Part shown: piece after piece, positions 1 through 10,321 of the stretch
Numbering within the stretch: the stretch's first letter is position 1
How the letters are laid out: each line of letters begins with the position of its first letter
Notes under the pieces: model-generated
Told to the model about the DNA's origin: nothing
Seen by the model: only the letters and a program-made list of their open reading frames with translations
Databases searched by the model: none
Source: Collybia mongolica
Lineage: Eukaryota; Basidiomycota; Agaricomycetes; Agaricales; Clitocybaceae
Reading direction: 5' to 3'
NCBI GenBank assembly: GCA_013420905.1
Contig: JAAXNY010000011.1
Coordinates: 558,001-622,000 of the forward strand
Length of the DNA stretch: 64,000 nt
Translations under genes and position numbers: made by a program

Positions 1-70
1 CCCTACGTGTATATCACAACCCCTAACAATCAAGGCAAGTAAATAATTATTATGACAAAGGTTTAGAAAC

Positions 71-1229
71 CTACTGGTCCAACGGGCGCCCAAACCAAAC
101 TCCTCCAAAGCAAGCTGGGCAACGCTGTACCAGAATTCGAGCACAGATACCTCTTGTGAGACCAGGCGGCCCTTCACCGCATTTTTCGGTAGAGACGTGC
201 GATGACTCTTGTGATTTAGCAGAGCCGGGTGTGGACGGGACCTGCTGAAGACCCGTCGTCGACTGCCTGATTTCGTGTTGCAGAAGTACTTCAGCAGCCA
301 CAACAGCTGCGTCGACACGCTTTTCCAGGAGCGTCCGCAAATTGTCGTACCATTGGACGGCATACCCAAGCCCACGGCGGAACGCGTCTGGCATGGGTTC
401 TCCCTTATACTATTTGTGATAATTATGTGATAAGAGAGAAACAGTTAGACGTACCCGATGGTTTAGTGGGACAAAACCTCGTCGTTTATAGAAGGTATTC
501 AAAGCTCCAGCGAGGGCGTGAATGGCGTCACAGGACCTTTCAAAGAGCGCAGTATAGAATTCAAGTAAGAAGATGGAAACGGCCATACGAGGCGCAGTGG
601 GGGCGGTGGGGAAAAGACCGTTGATGACCAGGACATGAAGTAGGTCCTGGCATTCACAGGAGACAACGTCGAAGTTCTGGAAATCTGTAAAATGTTGTCA
701 AACTTGAAACCGGTATCGGAATGAAAACACACTTACAATCTTGAAATAAACACAATATATTACTCGTTTTCTTTGGGCAATCCAGTTCTAAACATGTGGT
801 TTGAAAGGCCTTAGGCAGGGAGAGTACCTTCCCTGTGGTTTCTGTTACAAAGGCCAGGAGTGCGTCAATGAGACGTGGTAACACCAACTTCCATTTGTCA
901 TATAGCGTATATGTGGCTCCATCTGGGACGGTACGTCGCGCGCGTGGAGACTCTTCATTGTCGAAAGCCAACGGAAACAGCTCTACCTGCGGGTAGGAAG
1001 GGTTGTCAAGGCTTGTGTGTGAGCCATCTGTTGATACGAAAGCGTCGTCGTCATTTAATAGACTATCCAGTTGCTCTTGAAGGCGACGGCGCTTGGCGTC
1101 CTGTCCCAGAGGTGCAAACGGCCGTTTCTTGTCTGGTCGGGCGTGGCGTTTAGGTGGGCTCGTAAAGCATTGACCTAGGCCCGTTGTGGCGAGTTGTTCA
1201 CCACGTGTGGGCGGTTTTGGCGGTGGCAT
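71..1229 (-). CDS. KDZ-family transposase-like gene, partial (N-terminal part)
   Basis: Three exons can be joined in frame on the minus strand: 1229-737, 684-455 and 403-71, with GTAAGT and GTACGT donors and CAG/AAG acceptors. The product has a lysine/arginine-rich N-terminus, then a cysteine cluster (C at LELDCP, CLFQD, VSCEC), then NGLFPTAPTAPRMA and DAFRRGLGYAVQWYD, and ends with RCPACFGGVWFGRPLDQ. This order (CxC cluster, GLFP-AP, FRR-LG-A-QWYD, CPACF-G) is that of KDZ (Kyakuja-Dileera-Zisupton) transposases of basidiomycetes. The reading frame stops at 71, but CAGTAGGT there also reads as a splice donor, so the catalytic half probably lies beyond the left edge. No frameshift was seen in the part present. 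Whether the element is active or domesticated cannot be judged from this part. Confidence 0.78.
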
Positions 1230-1645
1230 GATGCACGGAAATTTCGGAGGTTTCCGTCACGTAAAATAAATTGATCATGATCGAACATACAACTATTAAT
1301 AGCGTCCCTTCCAGTTCCTTCGCCGAGGACCATCTGTGACCGTCCTCTAGAAGGCCACCCTGCTTCCCAATAAGATCTGAGTGATTCCTATTTTGGGTAG
1401 GAACCATCGAAGGTTATTCCCAAGGCCCGTTATTGCTGTCCCATCAATGGGCCTCAAGGCCATGGGAAGCTCCTGTCTAAGGTGGTAGTTTCTGACGCGT
1501 GCATATAGCTCTTCTCTCCTGGTATGGATATGAGTTGCCAAATGTGTTGATTCTTTTGTTCATGTGACTACCTAAGGAGTCTACAAATGCCATACCAAAT
1601 CTCATGACTGGAACGTAAAAGGGTATACAGGAATGCAGAGAAATT
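1230..1645. other. Intergenic, no gene recognised
   Basis: The stretch between the KDZ-like gene start and the stop codon of the first AA9 gene. It holds the promoter of the KDZ gene and the 3' end of the AA9 gene. Small open frames here have no recognisable motif. Confidence 0.6.
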
Positions 1646-2939
1646 TTAAGACCATCTGGAAGTTGGCTTTGGGGTGAGTCCTCTGATGAATAACCCAAGG
1701 CTTAATTGAACTCACACTGCTGGTCCTGGAATGGGGTAAGACTGATTTTGACTTGTGAGGACAGGAAAAGTGGATGCATATCAAAATTACTTACGCCGGT
1801 GTCTGTGGAAGTGGGTTAGTATATGAATTTGAGTGATTAGAGATGTTCTTACTGGTATAAGCGTCATACACAATTCCTATGATTTAGATAAGTCATTAAT
1901 AACCTCAACACAGACTCATAGGTATATGAACTCACCAGGAGTGCTTGCTGTGTAAGCACCAGGGAAGGAGACGAACGAGCTAGGAAGCGATGTGCCTGAA
2001 CCAGTAACTTGTACCTGGATACAGCTGGGGTACACCTGTGCTCCCGGGTATGTGTATGCTGATGAAATGAGATGAGAACATGATCAAACAGAGAACCAAA
2101 GACGTTGTTACCAGAATGCAAAGCAATGCTATGGCAGAACCGTCAAAAAAGGTCTTATCGTGTCGAGATCTGAAAAATACCCACATTTCGTGCCTGATGA
2201 GATATTGACCAGCCTTCAGCTTAGCCGGAATCGTGAATGTATAGACGCTCTTTGATGCCGTGAGGAGATCAGTGGCGGCCCATTTACCATCGGACGTCTT
2301 TCCTAATTGATGAACCTTGAACCAAACGGCACTAAAGTCGGGACGAAGTTATGAGCAGCTATGAAGTTGTTAAAAATGTACGTACGATGTGCCGGGGTTC
2401 CATTTGGTGATGTCACTTGGTGCACGAGCCATATAGGTGATCATGGGTCCCTGTATGTCCTTCATTAGAATAAAAAGGCAAGAACATCGACTACCGACGC
2501 GCACCATGTGGCTGTCGGGCCATGTTGTCCAGTTCAGGGCCAGACTAGAACCCGCGGCAACAGTGGCATAGATGGGAGCAGGGGCGGAGCCACCTTGGCC
2601 ACCTTCGGACCAACCATTGCATTGCAAGCTACGAATTATATCAGATCTGAATGTATGAGTGCATTCGAAAGGAAAATTGGCTTACTCGATCAATGACAGA
2701 TCAGTTACAGGCCCTATACGAGATTTCAGCATGCCAGTAAAGTAAACCTTAGCTCAAAGCTGACCGTTCCCTGGAATCTTGCGGATGATGCGCTGGGGGG
2801 TTGGGGTGGTGTACGGGTCCTGGTACGGCAAGTACCCAGTGTACTTTGTGGAGCCGGAAACGACCTCCTGAACGTAACCGTGGCCACGAACAGACACAAG
2901 AGCCGATAGCAGAGAAAGAGCAAGGGTGAGTTTGAACAT
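1646..2939 (-). CDS. AA9 lytic polysaccharide monooxygenase (copy 1, intact)
   Basis: Secreted copper enzyme that oxidatively cleaves cellulose. The 19-residue signal peptide (MFKLTLALSLLSALVSVRG) is followed directly by the mature HGYVQEVV, so residue 1 is the copper-binding His. Many short introns are removed to give ...GNGPVTDLSLIDLQCNGW, then NWTTWPDSHMGP (second copper His, about mature residue 89), SDITKWNPGTSAVWFK, YLIRHEIIALHSAYTYPGAQVYPSC and a C-terminal GGPAVWS stop. The second-sphere motif H-x8-Q-x-Y of AA9 is complete here (H of ALHS, Q of GAQ, Y of VYPSC). The precursor is about 243 residues, a catalytic domain only, with no cellulose-binding module. It is the closest relative in the window of the inverted copy at 8515-9809, with which it shares intron positions. 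Exon edges are inferred by eye. Confidence 0.93.
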
Positions 2940-3738
2940 GATAGCCAGTCAGAGCGTGTCCTCGAAAATCGGCTGTCCACGTTCGAAGCGGGCGACTTTT
3001 AAACCTTCTCGCCGTGTCATATCGCTCGACTGCGGAGAAATGAGATGTGGGGAACGGTCCGGGGCAGGCAACGACCCCGTCTGCACGGATGGCATGACAT
3101 AGGCGAGAACGGCAAGGAAGACGTCGTGTGCAAGCTCTGAAAATATTTTTACGCCCTCGCGTCGCCAAAAATAACTGGGTCAGTTTTAACAGCGAAGTAA
3201 AGCCGCACACAGCGCCAGAGCTGACATCATTTTCTTCTACTGGTGCCGCCCGACGCGCCGAGGCATTCGGGGTTGATGGTTGGGCGTTGGACTGGATAAG
3301 GTTGCCCACGGAGTTGGATCTAAACTTCGGAAAATCAATGGAGGGGAAGGAGGGGTGAAATACAGTCGTACCACGGGATTGTAAAAGTGTGACTAACGAA
3401 TGCTGTCTTCGTTCGAGGAGGCCACGGTTGTCGGGGTGGGGTGTCAGCACTTGCACACGGAAGGGTTTGCATCAATTTATACGGATATTCTTCTGTTATT
3501 TCTCGTTGTTTTTCAAGTCTTGGCGGTCATTGCGCGACGCTGTGGGGATGACCGCTCTCTTCGTCCAATGTCGCTTGAGGTACGGAATTAATCGTGAAGA
3601 ACAATACTGTGCTCCCTTCCGACGGTGCCAAGAGCAGGTGGACCGATCGATGGATGGTATATATAATTACAAATAGTAGAGTAAGTTTGGCCGACTAGAA
3701 TACAAAGCACATACGCTATTTACAACCTCCCGGGCTCC
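2940..3738. other. Intergenic, upstream of AA9 copy 1
   Basis: About 800 bases between the AA9 copy 1 start and the F-box gene stop. Apart from the shared promoter block at 2991-3041 nothing was recognised. Open frames on both strands lack family motifs and overlap the promoter. Confidence 0.6.
2991..3041 (-). promoter_or_regulatory. Promoter block shared by both AA9 genes
   Basis: Read on the minus strand, TTTCTCCGCAGTCGAGCGAT (about 3041-3022) is followed by a TATA-like TTTAAAAGTCGCC (about 3003-2991), 52-64 bases before the ATG. Closely similar strings sit at 8418-8438 and 8466-8478 before the second AA9 gene, so the duplicated unit included the proximal promoter. Confidence 0.6.
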
Positions 3739-5970
3739 CTACGGTGGAAATTCCGATGGCTCCCGAGCGTGTCCGTCGTCACATCCAAGCCACTCAAGCC
3801 ACTCGGCCGCATGGTACATCACCGTTCTCTTAGACCAAGCCTCCATCTCCCGGAGTGCACCGTCTGGCCCTTTACGAACAGTCCAATAACTGTTCCCCAC
3901 ACGCACCACGCGCACCATTGGGAACCCGCGGTCGACCACCGTGATGACGTTCCGCAGAGGAAGCAAGTCGGAAAGCCCGATATAGCGCAACCCTGGCGGG
4001 ACACCTGCGCGGATTTGCTGCAAAAATACGGGATTCAAATGAGTATGCGTTCGCAATAAAGAGAGGAAGAGGGATATAGGTTACGAACATCAAGGAATGA
4101 CATTGGGTCTCTCGTAGCCGAGGGAATGTGGTCTAGCGTGAGGGCCAAGGCGAGGACACTGCGCGGAATGAGCCACGACGCAAGACCCGGGGAGAGGTCC
4201 GCGGGATACGTGATCGTCAGGCCCTTCAGGTTCACGAGGGAGGGCAACACGCCCCAGACCGACGCATCAAAGCCGACGGCGCGCTGCGCATGCTCGTCGA
4301 ACACTGTCAGCTCCAACGTCCTCAGCTTATCACGCCCACGCAGGAACTCCGCGATTGCGGGGAACAGGTCACGGTCCACCACGCGGCGACTTACGGTGTC
4401 GACCGAGAACGCGAAATGCCGGAGGAACGGCAGCGCGGACTGTAGAGTCCTGAACTGCGACGAACCCACGCAATCGATCATGCCGCCAAGCGTGAGGCTT
4501 TCAAGCTGGCGGCCGTTGAGAAGAATGTCTGCAAAGGTCTGGCTATTGGCAGGGATCGTCCCTCTGAAGTGGATATGCGTGAGGTTACGGATGGAGACGC
4601 TGTTGGTGGGGAATGTCCATGTATGATTGATGATGTATACTGTCCGCAGGAAGTCGCGGTTCTGTGCGAGGAATGTCTGGACTTGATTGTTGGCTCCGCC
4701 ATTGGTTGAGTAGGAGAAGTGGGCGAGGTGCTTGAATTCGAGAAAATCGAGATCGCTCTGGGCATCCGGAGACCTAGGAGGGGTGTTATACGACAGTCTG
4801 TGGAAGTGTGGTGACAGCAAACGTACTCTATTGATAGACCTCGTAAACGTGGAGTGCACATCTGGAGCATGCGCAACACGGGCATTATTCCCTCGGTACC
4901 CGCAGAGATGTGCACATTCCGTAGATTGCTCAGTTTCGGGAGAGCATTTGTCAACATTCCTACATGATGAAGGAGGTTCGGTTAGTTGTGAATGGATACC
5001 GTGGATTGGCAATGACGAACCGGTTTGGAAAGCCATCGAACCATCACGTAAAGGGGCGTAGATTCTCAGCGTCCGCACGGCACTAGCGAACACGGGATCA
5101 ACGATGATGCGGGTTAGTATGTCTGCACTCCGCTGTGCGTCCCGCGAATCTTCGCCCCTAATCAATGGCAGGCCGGAGATCCAGCGGTCACCTTGGAGCT
5201 CTTCCTCAATAGCCCCGAAGTGCAGGTCGAGGTTTCGAAACAGAAGCTGGCTCGCAACGCGGGAGATCGTATGAGGAATGAATAGTAATGCCTTGAGGTC
5301 TTGTCGGGGCAGATACAGTGCGATTTCGCGCCAGATTTCTGTCGAAAAGCGTTCCTTCTTTTGAGGGAGAGGCGAGAGGAGCTATATACAACGTGAGATT
5401 ACACATTAGGGTATGCGAGATGAATGTACCTTCTCGACGGTGACTGAACGTTGGTGAAGCAGCGCTTTAGCTTCTGGATTATCAGGCTCCGCATCCAACG
5501 CTGCCTGTAAGTCTTCACCCATTCCGTATCCATCAGGGAACCGTGTTCGTCGGCTTTATAAAAACATTGTCACACCTTCCTGGGCACCAAAATGAGACCC
5601 TACGGCGAGCCTAGCCCGGGCTCGCAGTATTCTCGCCTTTGCGGTGTTTTCGGGCGACAATGTAGATATTCGCAAACATGACTGGATAGCGTTTTCGACG
5701 ATTGTTCTAGAGCGCCTGATGCACCAGTGGTGAGCATTAAACAGCACATATAATACACACAATTGCTCACGAGACGTACCCTTCGAGTTGTAGGCTCCGC
5801 ATGGCGTAGAGCAAGAGGTCGGCCTTTTGGTTATCTGTCAGACATGACGAGACGTCGCGAATGCTAGCGTCGAGGATTTTTGGATTGAAGATATCCATGA
5901 GGGTTTCTGAGTGGTGTGGTAGTTCGGGAGGTGGGCTCACGTCGTATAAGTAAATTTCCGACCCTTGCAA
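3739..5970 (-). CDS. F-box protein with TPR-like N-terminus and LRR-like C-terminus
   Basis: A multi-exon minus-strand gene. The N-terminal exon starts MQGSEIYLYDVSPPPEL; an inner ATG (MDIFNPKILDASIRD) is also possible. After introns near 5770-5730, 5570-5500 and 5430-5400 it yields helix pairs ending SPENTAKARILRARARLAVG and ALDAEPDNPEAKALLHQRS, which look like TPR repeats. An F-box follows (FSTEIWREIALYLPRQDLKAL, LLFRNLDLHF). The rest (about 5165-4090) has leucine-rich segments such as LRTLELTVFDEHA and LVNLKGLTI, as in fungal F-box/LRR adaptors of SCF ubiquitin ligases. The C-terminal exon ends EWLEWLGCDDGHAREPSEFPP. An adaptor role is inferred from the F-box; the substrate is unknown. F-box genes of this kind are greatly expanded in Agaricomycetes. 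Confidence 0.72.
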
Positions 5971-6038
5971 CTACATGCAACACAAGCAATCGGACCGAAG
6001 GAGAGGTAATTGAGCGCCTTAGTTGGCTGTCGTGTTGC

Positions 6039-6063
6039 GGAGTCTAGACACCGTCTAGACTCC
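6039..6063. repeat. Perfect 11-bp inverted repeat, 3-nt spacer
   Basis: GGAGTCTAGAC, then ACC, then GTCTAGACTCC. It lies 69-93 bases upstream of the F-box gene start, so it could be a dimeric transcription-factor site, or a chance palindrome. Confidence 0.6.
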
Positions 6064-8417
6064 TTGAGCTTGTATAGTCCACGCCAAAGCACACGTCGCA
6101 CCGGGAATCTCTTATTACAGTGTCCAGCGAAGATGATTTAGATAGACTCTTCTGAGACGGCGACCAGATTCTTGTGGGAGGGTAGAAGGTCGAACCTTGC
6201 TCGAATTACCAGAGAAAACATGTGGGCTTGGAGCCAGGCACAACCGAGATAACAACCAGGCACACATAAGTGTCCGTCTAGGCTTCCCTAGGTCCACCAA
6301 TCATCCTTTTCAATAAAAAATCAACAGACCCTGAACATATTCTCTCACAAGTCAACGACTGGCAGGGTACATACTACATACGTTCCCTGAATTCATAGCT
6401 TTCGATTTCTTACTGCATATCTGGTCAACACGTCGTTTTCGAACACGTATAGCATTACTAGCTCGCAATGGTAGCTAAATTATTCATCCAGTATTCTACC
6501 AAGTGATTCCCTTATCGTCAAAAGCTTGCACAGCGAATCAGGCAAGTCGAAGTTGCTTCGGTATGAAGCGCTGGAAGGAGCTGGAAGGAGACGGGTCCCT
6601 GTACGTGTGAAAGAAACAGGATGTCAAAATTGACAGTACATGGTGGGCATTGCAAAAAAGTGTCTGCATTCATCAAGCGACAGCAGGAGGCCATGGCCAG
6701 TGGGAAGCTACAGGGGACTAAACGAGGACTCACGGATGCCCCTTATATACTTTTCCACACCCTGGCTATCCAAAAGCTCGCTCCCAGGAACGCAAAATAA
6801 GAATACACAAACGCAGAACCCGTTCCTCAACTTCAAGCCACTGAGTGCCCAATGTCCTAGTCTCCAAGCCGCGAGTCCCCCCTCACACACCGCAAATGGT
6901 GAACCTGAAACACGATCCGGTCAACTAGGAGCCGTGCGGAGGACGCCTTCCCCACCATGTGTAGCAAGCTGTCGATGGACAATGCCCATAATTATCGACC
7001 CGCACGAACTTCTTCTTCTGGTACTCGACTGTAATACTGACGACGGCCGATAATCGTCAGTGGTCTGAGGGTTAGGCAAACACTCGCATCATCCTTAAGT
7101 CGAAAAAAAAATTTATCCCGCGCAGGGACCAAGTCGCATTTCCAGACGCCCCTGGGCCATGCCCCGACAGTGTTATGATCTCCACAAAAGATAGTAAATT
7201 TAAAAGCATCCCCCAGGCCACTTATATCTAGCCATACCCATACGTGAAACTGAAGCACGGCCGAAATTTAGGTCCCCGTAGTCTGCAATGCCGTTCCCAG
7301 GGTTTTCCAAACGCGCCGTGCGTGCTAAATTTCTTGCGTGGATGACAGCTGCTGAGGACGCCGGATCGGATAGCTTTTGCTAAATGTATGCAACGCGTAA
7401 TGGTGGAATTTGATGTGTCGGTCTGGGCCGTACTGTCATTCTTCATGAACCTTTAAGACCTGGCGATTATACACCCAGGACATCTCCCCGAGCTCAGCGT
7501 TGAGGCTCAAGCCCAACCCCGGGCTGGTCTGGACCACATTCCAGCGATGGTTAAAGGCCCTACGTCATTTCTAGATGTTCGTGATCCCCTTTCCCCTCGC
7601 TTCACTTTTATCTAGAAATTTACACGGGCCAGCCAATGCATGGGGAACAGTCATCATACCGGGCGGAGATGGCACATTTTAAGAGATGGGAATCTTAAGG
7701 GCCTTCGTCTCAAGGAAAAGCTATGAGGAGCGAGGGGTCTAGTAAAACATGTCTTTCGTGTATTGCTCGATCGATCGAACGTATGTATATCGCTCATAAA
7801 TAAATACATCGTATACTGAGTGTTATCGGAAGGATTCCAAAATATGAGGCACACCTAAAAACACCGTTCGTCATCAATCTCGCCCCCCCGACGCGTTGAG
7901 CAAGGCTGGGGTGTCCTCAACCAAGGCTGAAAAAAAAACAACGAGGAACACCAGAAAAAGATCCGCAATAGTGATGTAGCTTGTCCATCTACTGACGGCG
8001 TCACCCTCGTGACTTTATCGAAGGATCATCGTAGCCACTACATACGAACGGCTATGGGCATCACGGCCATGCTTTATTACTCCTGGGTCACACTTAAACA
8101 CCCCGTGGTACGGCTGGACTTCATGCAACACTTCATTCTCGTTAGTTTATGTAAGTCTAAACACACATCATTTGACTCAATCTACTTGCTTGACGACTTC
8201 AAATTCTTCAGAGGGCCGGGTGACGCAATATTCAATAACGCCAGGTCCAAGCGGCTTTACCTCGCTGCTAGGGTCGAGCCAGCTATTTTAGGCGTTGCAA
8301 GGTCACGAAACTAGTTTCAGAGCTTGTCATATTCAACGACTTCCTTACCATATTTATCTATGACATGTCCTGGATTCAGACGGACTCGATGCCCTCCCGG
8401 ACCGCTTTCACGACTTT

Positions 8418-8478
8418 ATTTCTCCGCAGCCAAGCGATCAGATTTTTCAGACGCGAAGAGAAAAGCTAAAAAGTCGCC
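8418..8478 (+). promoter_or_regulatory. Promoter block of AA9 copy 2
   Basis: TTTCTCCGCAGCCAAGCGAT (from about 8419) followed by CTAAAAAGTCGCC (8466-8478), 37-49 bases before the ATG at 8515. It matches the block upstream of AA9 copy 1. Confidence 0.6.
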
Positions 8479-8514
8479 AACTTCCATCCTGAATAAGCTC
8501 TTTGACTTTCTACA

Positions 8515-9809
8515 ATGTTCAAACTCGCCTTTGCCCTTTCCCTGATGTCTGTCCTGGTATCCGTTCGCGGCCACGGTTACGTCCAAGAAGTCGTCATCGG
8601 CTCAACGAAGTACATTGGTTATTTGCCAGACAAGGATCCGTACGAAATCCCCTCCCCTCAGCGCATAATCCGCAAGATTCCAGGGAATAGTCAATTGTTT
8701 CAAACGATAATGCGTCCTTACTAGCACACTGAAGCCCATGTAGATCCTGTCATGGATCTCGCATCGATCGAGTAAGTTACTCCTCTTTTCGGAACGCTCG
8801 CCCCCTGGTCCTGATATGATTATTATCCAGCCTACAATGCAAAGGTTGGTCTGAAGGTGGCTCATCCGGCTCTGCCCCTGCCCCCGTCTTTGCCACGGTT
8901 GCCGCGGGCTCGAGTCTGGCCGTCAATTGGACAATCATGCTCGAGAGCCACATGGTAACTTTTGATGTTAAGTATCATCGCGTTTTTTGAGAATAACGAC
9001 ATCTAGGGATCCATCCTCACGTATATGGCCCGTGCACCGACTGATATCACCAAATGGAATCCTGGTACATCGTATGTTCCCCGAATAACAATACGACAGC
9101 ATGCTCGCTCATATGGATACTCTAGCGCCGTTTGGTTCAAGATCGACGAGTCAGCAAAGACTGTTTATGGTACTTGGGCTACCGTCAATCTCTTCACAGC
9201 TTTGAACGGCATTTACACTTTCACGATCCCGGCTAAGCTCAAGCCTGGTCAATACCTCATCAGGCACGAAATGTAAGCCTTCCAAACAAATATGGCGAGG
9301 CTTCTGACACTCTGCATCCATTAGCATTACTCTACAAACTGGTAAAAATACCTGACTCCGTGCTCGGTTGAGTTTCCGTTCACATTGTCTCATCAGCGAG
9401 CGCGTACCCAGGGGCACAAGTGTATCCCAGTTGTATTCAAGTGGAAGTCACAGGTTCTGGAACCTCTCTTCCTACCTCCTTCGTCTCTTTCCCCGGAGCT
9501 TACAATGCGAGCACGCCAGGTCTGATCATATAATTCTGACATGTATATCAAGTCTAATATCATGTCTTTTCCTATAGGAATCATCTTTGACCTTTTCCTA
9601 CGTAAGTAAATCCTTTTGACTTACCCTCGTTCATATGCTTATCGCCATTCACAGACGGTCGTGTAAATCATTTCCATAAATAAACTCTATCCATTCTCAT
9701 GAGCCAAATCCAGGACCCGTACCCTATCCCAGGACCACCAGTGTAAGTTTGGTTTAGTCTCATGTTCAGAACCTATTTCTAATAGGAGATAACTTCCAGC
9801 TGGTCCTGA
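8515..9809 (+). CDS. AA9 lytic polysaccharide monooxygenase (copy 2, altered second-sphere residue)
   Basis: Signal peptide MFKLAFALSLMSVLVSVRG, then mature HGYVQEVVIGSTKYIGYL. The exons join in frame as in copy 1: NNPVMDLASIDLQCKGW, NWTIMLESHMGSILTYMA (second copper His kept), TDITKWNPGTSAVWFK, QYLIRHEIITLQTASAYPGAQ, VYPSC, and a C-terminal PIPGPPVWS stop. The AA9 second-sphere His of the H-x8-Q-x-Y motif is replaced by Gln (ALHS in copy 1, TLQT here; codon CAT to CAA). All splice sites look usable and there is no stop or frameshift, so it is probably expressed. Turnover or cofactor handling could differ. It stands in inverted orientation to copy 1, 5.6 kb away, with the F-box gene between them. 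Confidence 0.9.
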
Positions 9810-10321
9810 ACTCACTTCATTCTATCAAGTACCATTTTGAGCCGTGAAGTTCGATTTTATAGGTTACCAATCAGTTGTGCAAATAGAGAAATCAGTACAA
9901 TCGTTCATTCACATCCCCACTAGCCTTCATAAACGTTGCTTCGCTAGAGGTATATGGCCCATCAACGGGCAATGTAGGATAGCTCGACAAAGTAGATGTT
10001 TTTACACTAATGAACCTCATACTAGTACAGGGGAAAAAAGATTTCAAGCTGACTTATGACTAATCCGGCCAAAAAAAAAAAAAGAAAGCATAACAAATTA
10101 TTTTGCCATACTCGAAATTTTTGCGATACATTCGAGCGGCCGTTTCTTCGCGAGACACACTGTTTTATAATAGCTTAAATACAAGAGATTGTGACATAGC
10201 TAGTGGGCTTACGATTATAGACTTGACGTCCTTGGTTACAACGAAAACTACCAGGAAGAAATCTTCCCTGGGGTCGGTACAATATCCTAGAAATGTATAT
10301 ATAAATCTAGTGAAATTAACT
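9810..10321. other. Intergenic between AA9 copy 2 and DUF6534 gene A
   Basis: Convergent 3' ends. AT-rich with a poly-A run near 10070. No gene recognised. Confidence 0.6.

Larger units (their letters stand above)
5971..8514. other. Intergenic, about 2.5 kb without a recognisable gene
   Basis: It contains the F-box promoter with its palindrome (6039-6063) and the AA9 copy 2 promoter at the right end. Open frames at 6640-7053 (plus) and 6518-6733 (minus) have no family motif and no supporting splice pattern. I see no transposon signature. Confidence 0.5.

Noticed and set aside
2749..3456. 235-residue minus-strand frame overlapping the AA9 copy 1 start
   Set aside because: It overlaps the real AA9 exon and promoter in another frame and has no motif.
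4126..4957. Frames of 109-166 residues overlapping the F-box gene
   Set aside because: They are alternative-frame shadows of the LRR-like coding exon, which has family motifs.
6640..7053. 137-residue plus-strand frame
   Set aside because: No motif, no promoter and no splice pattern; isolated in an intergenic region.
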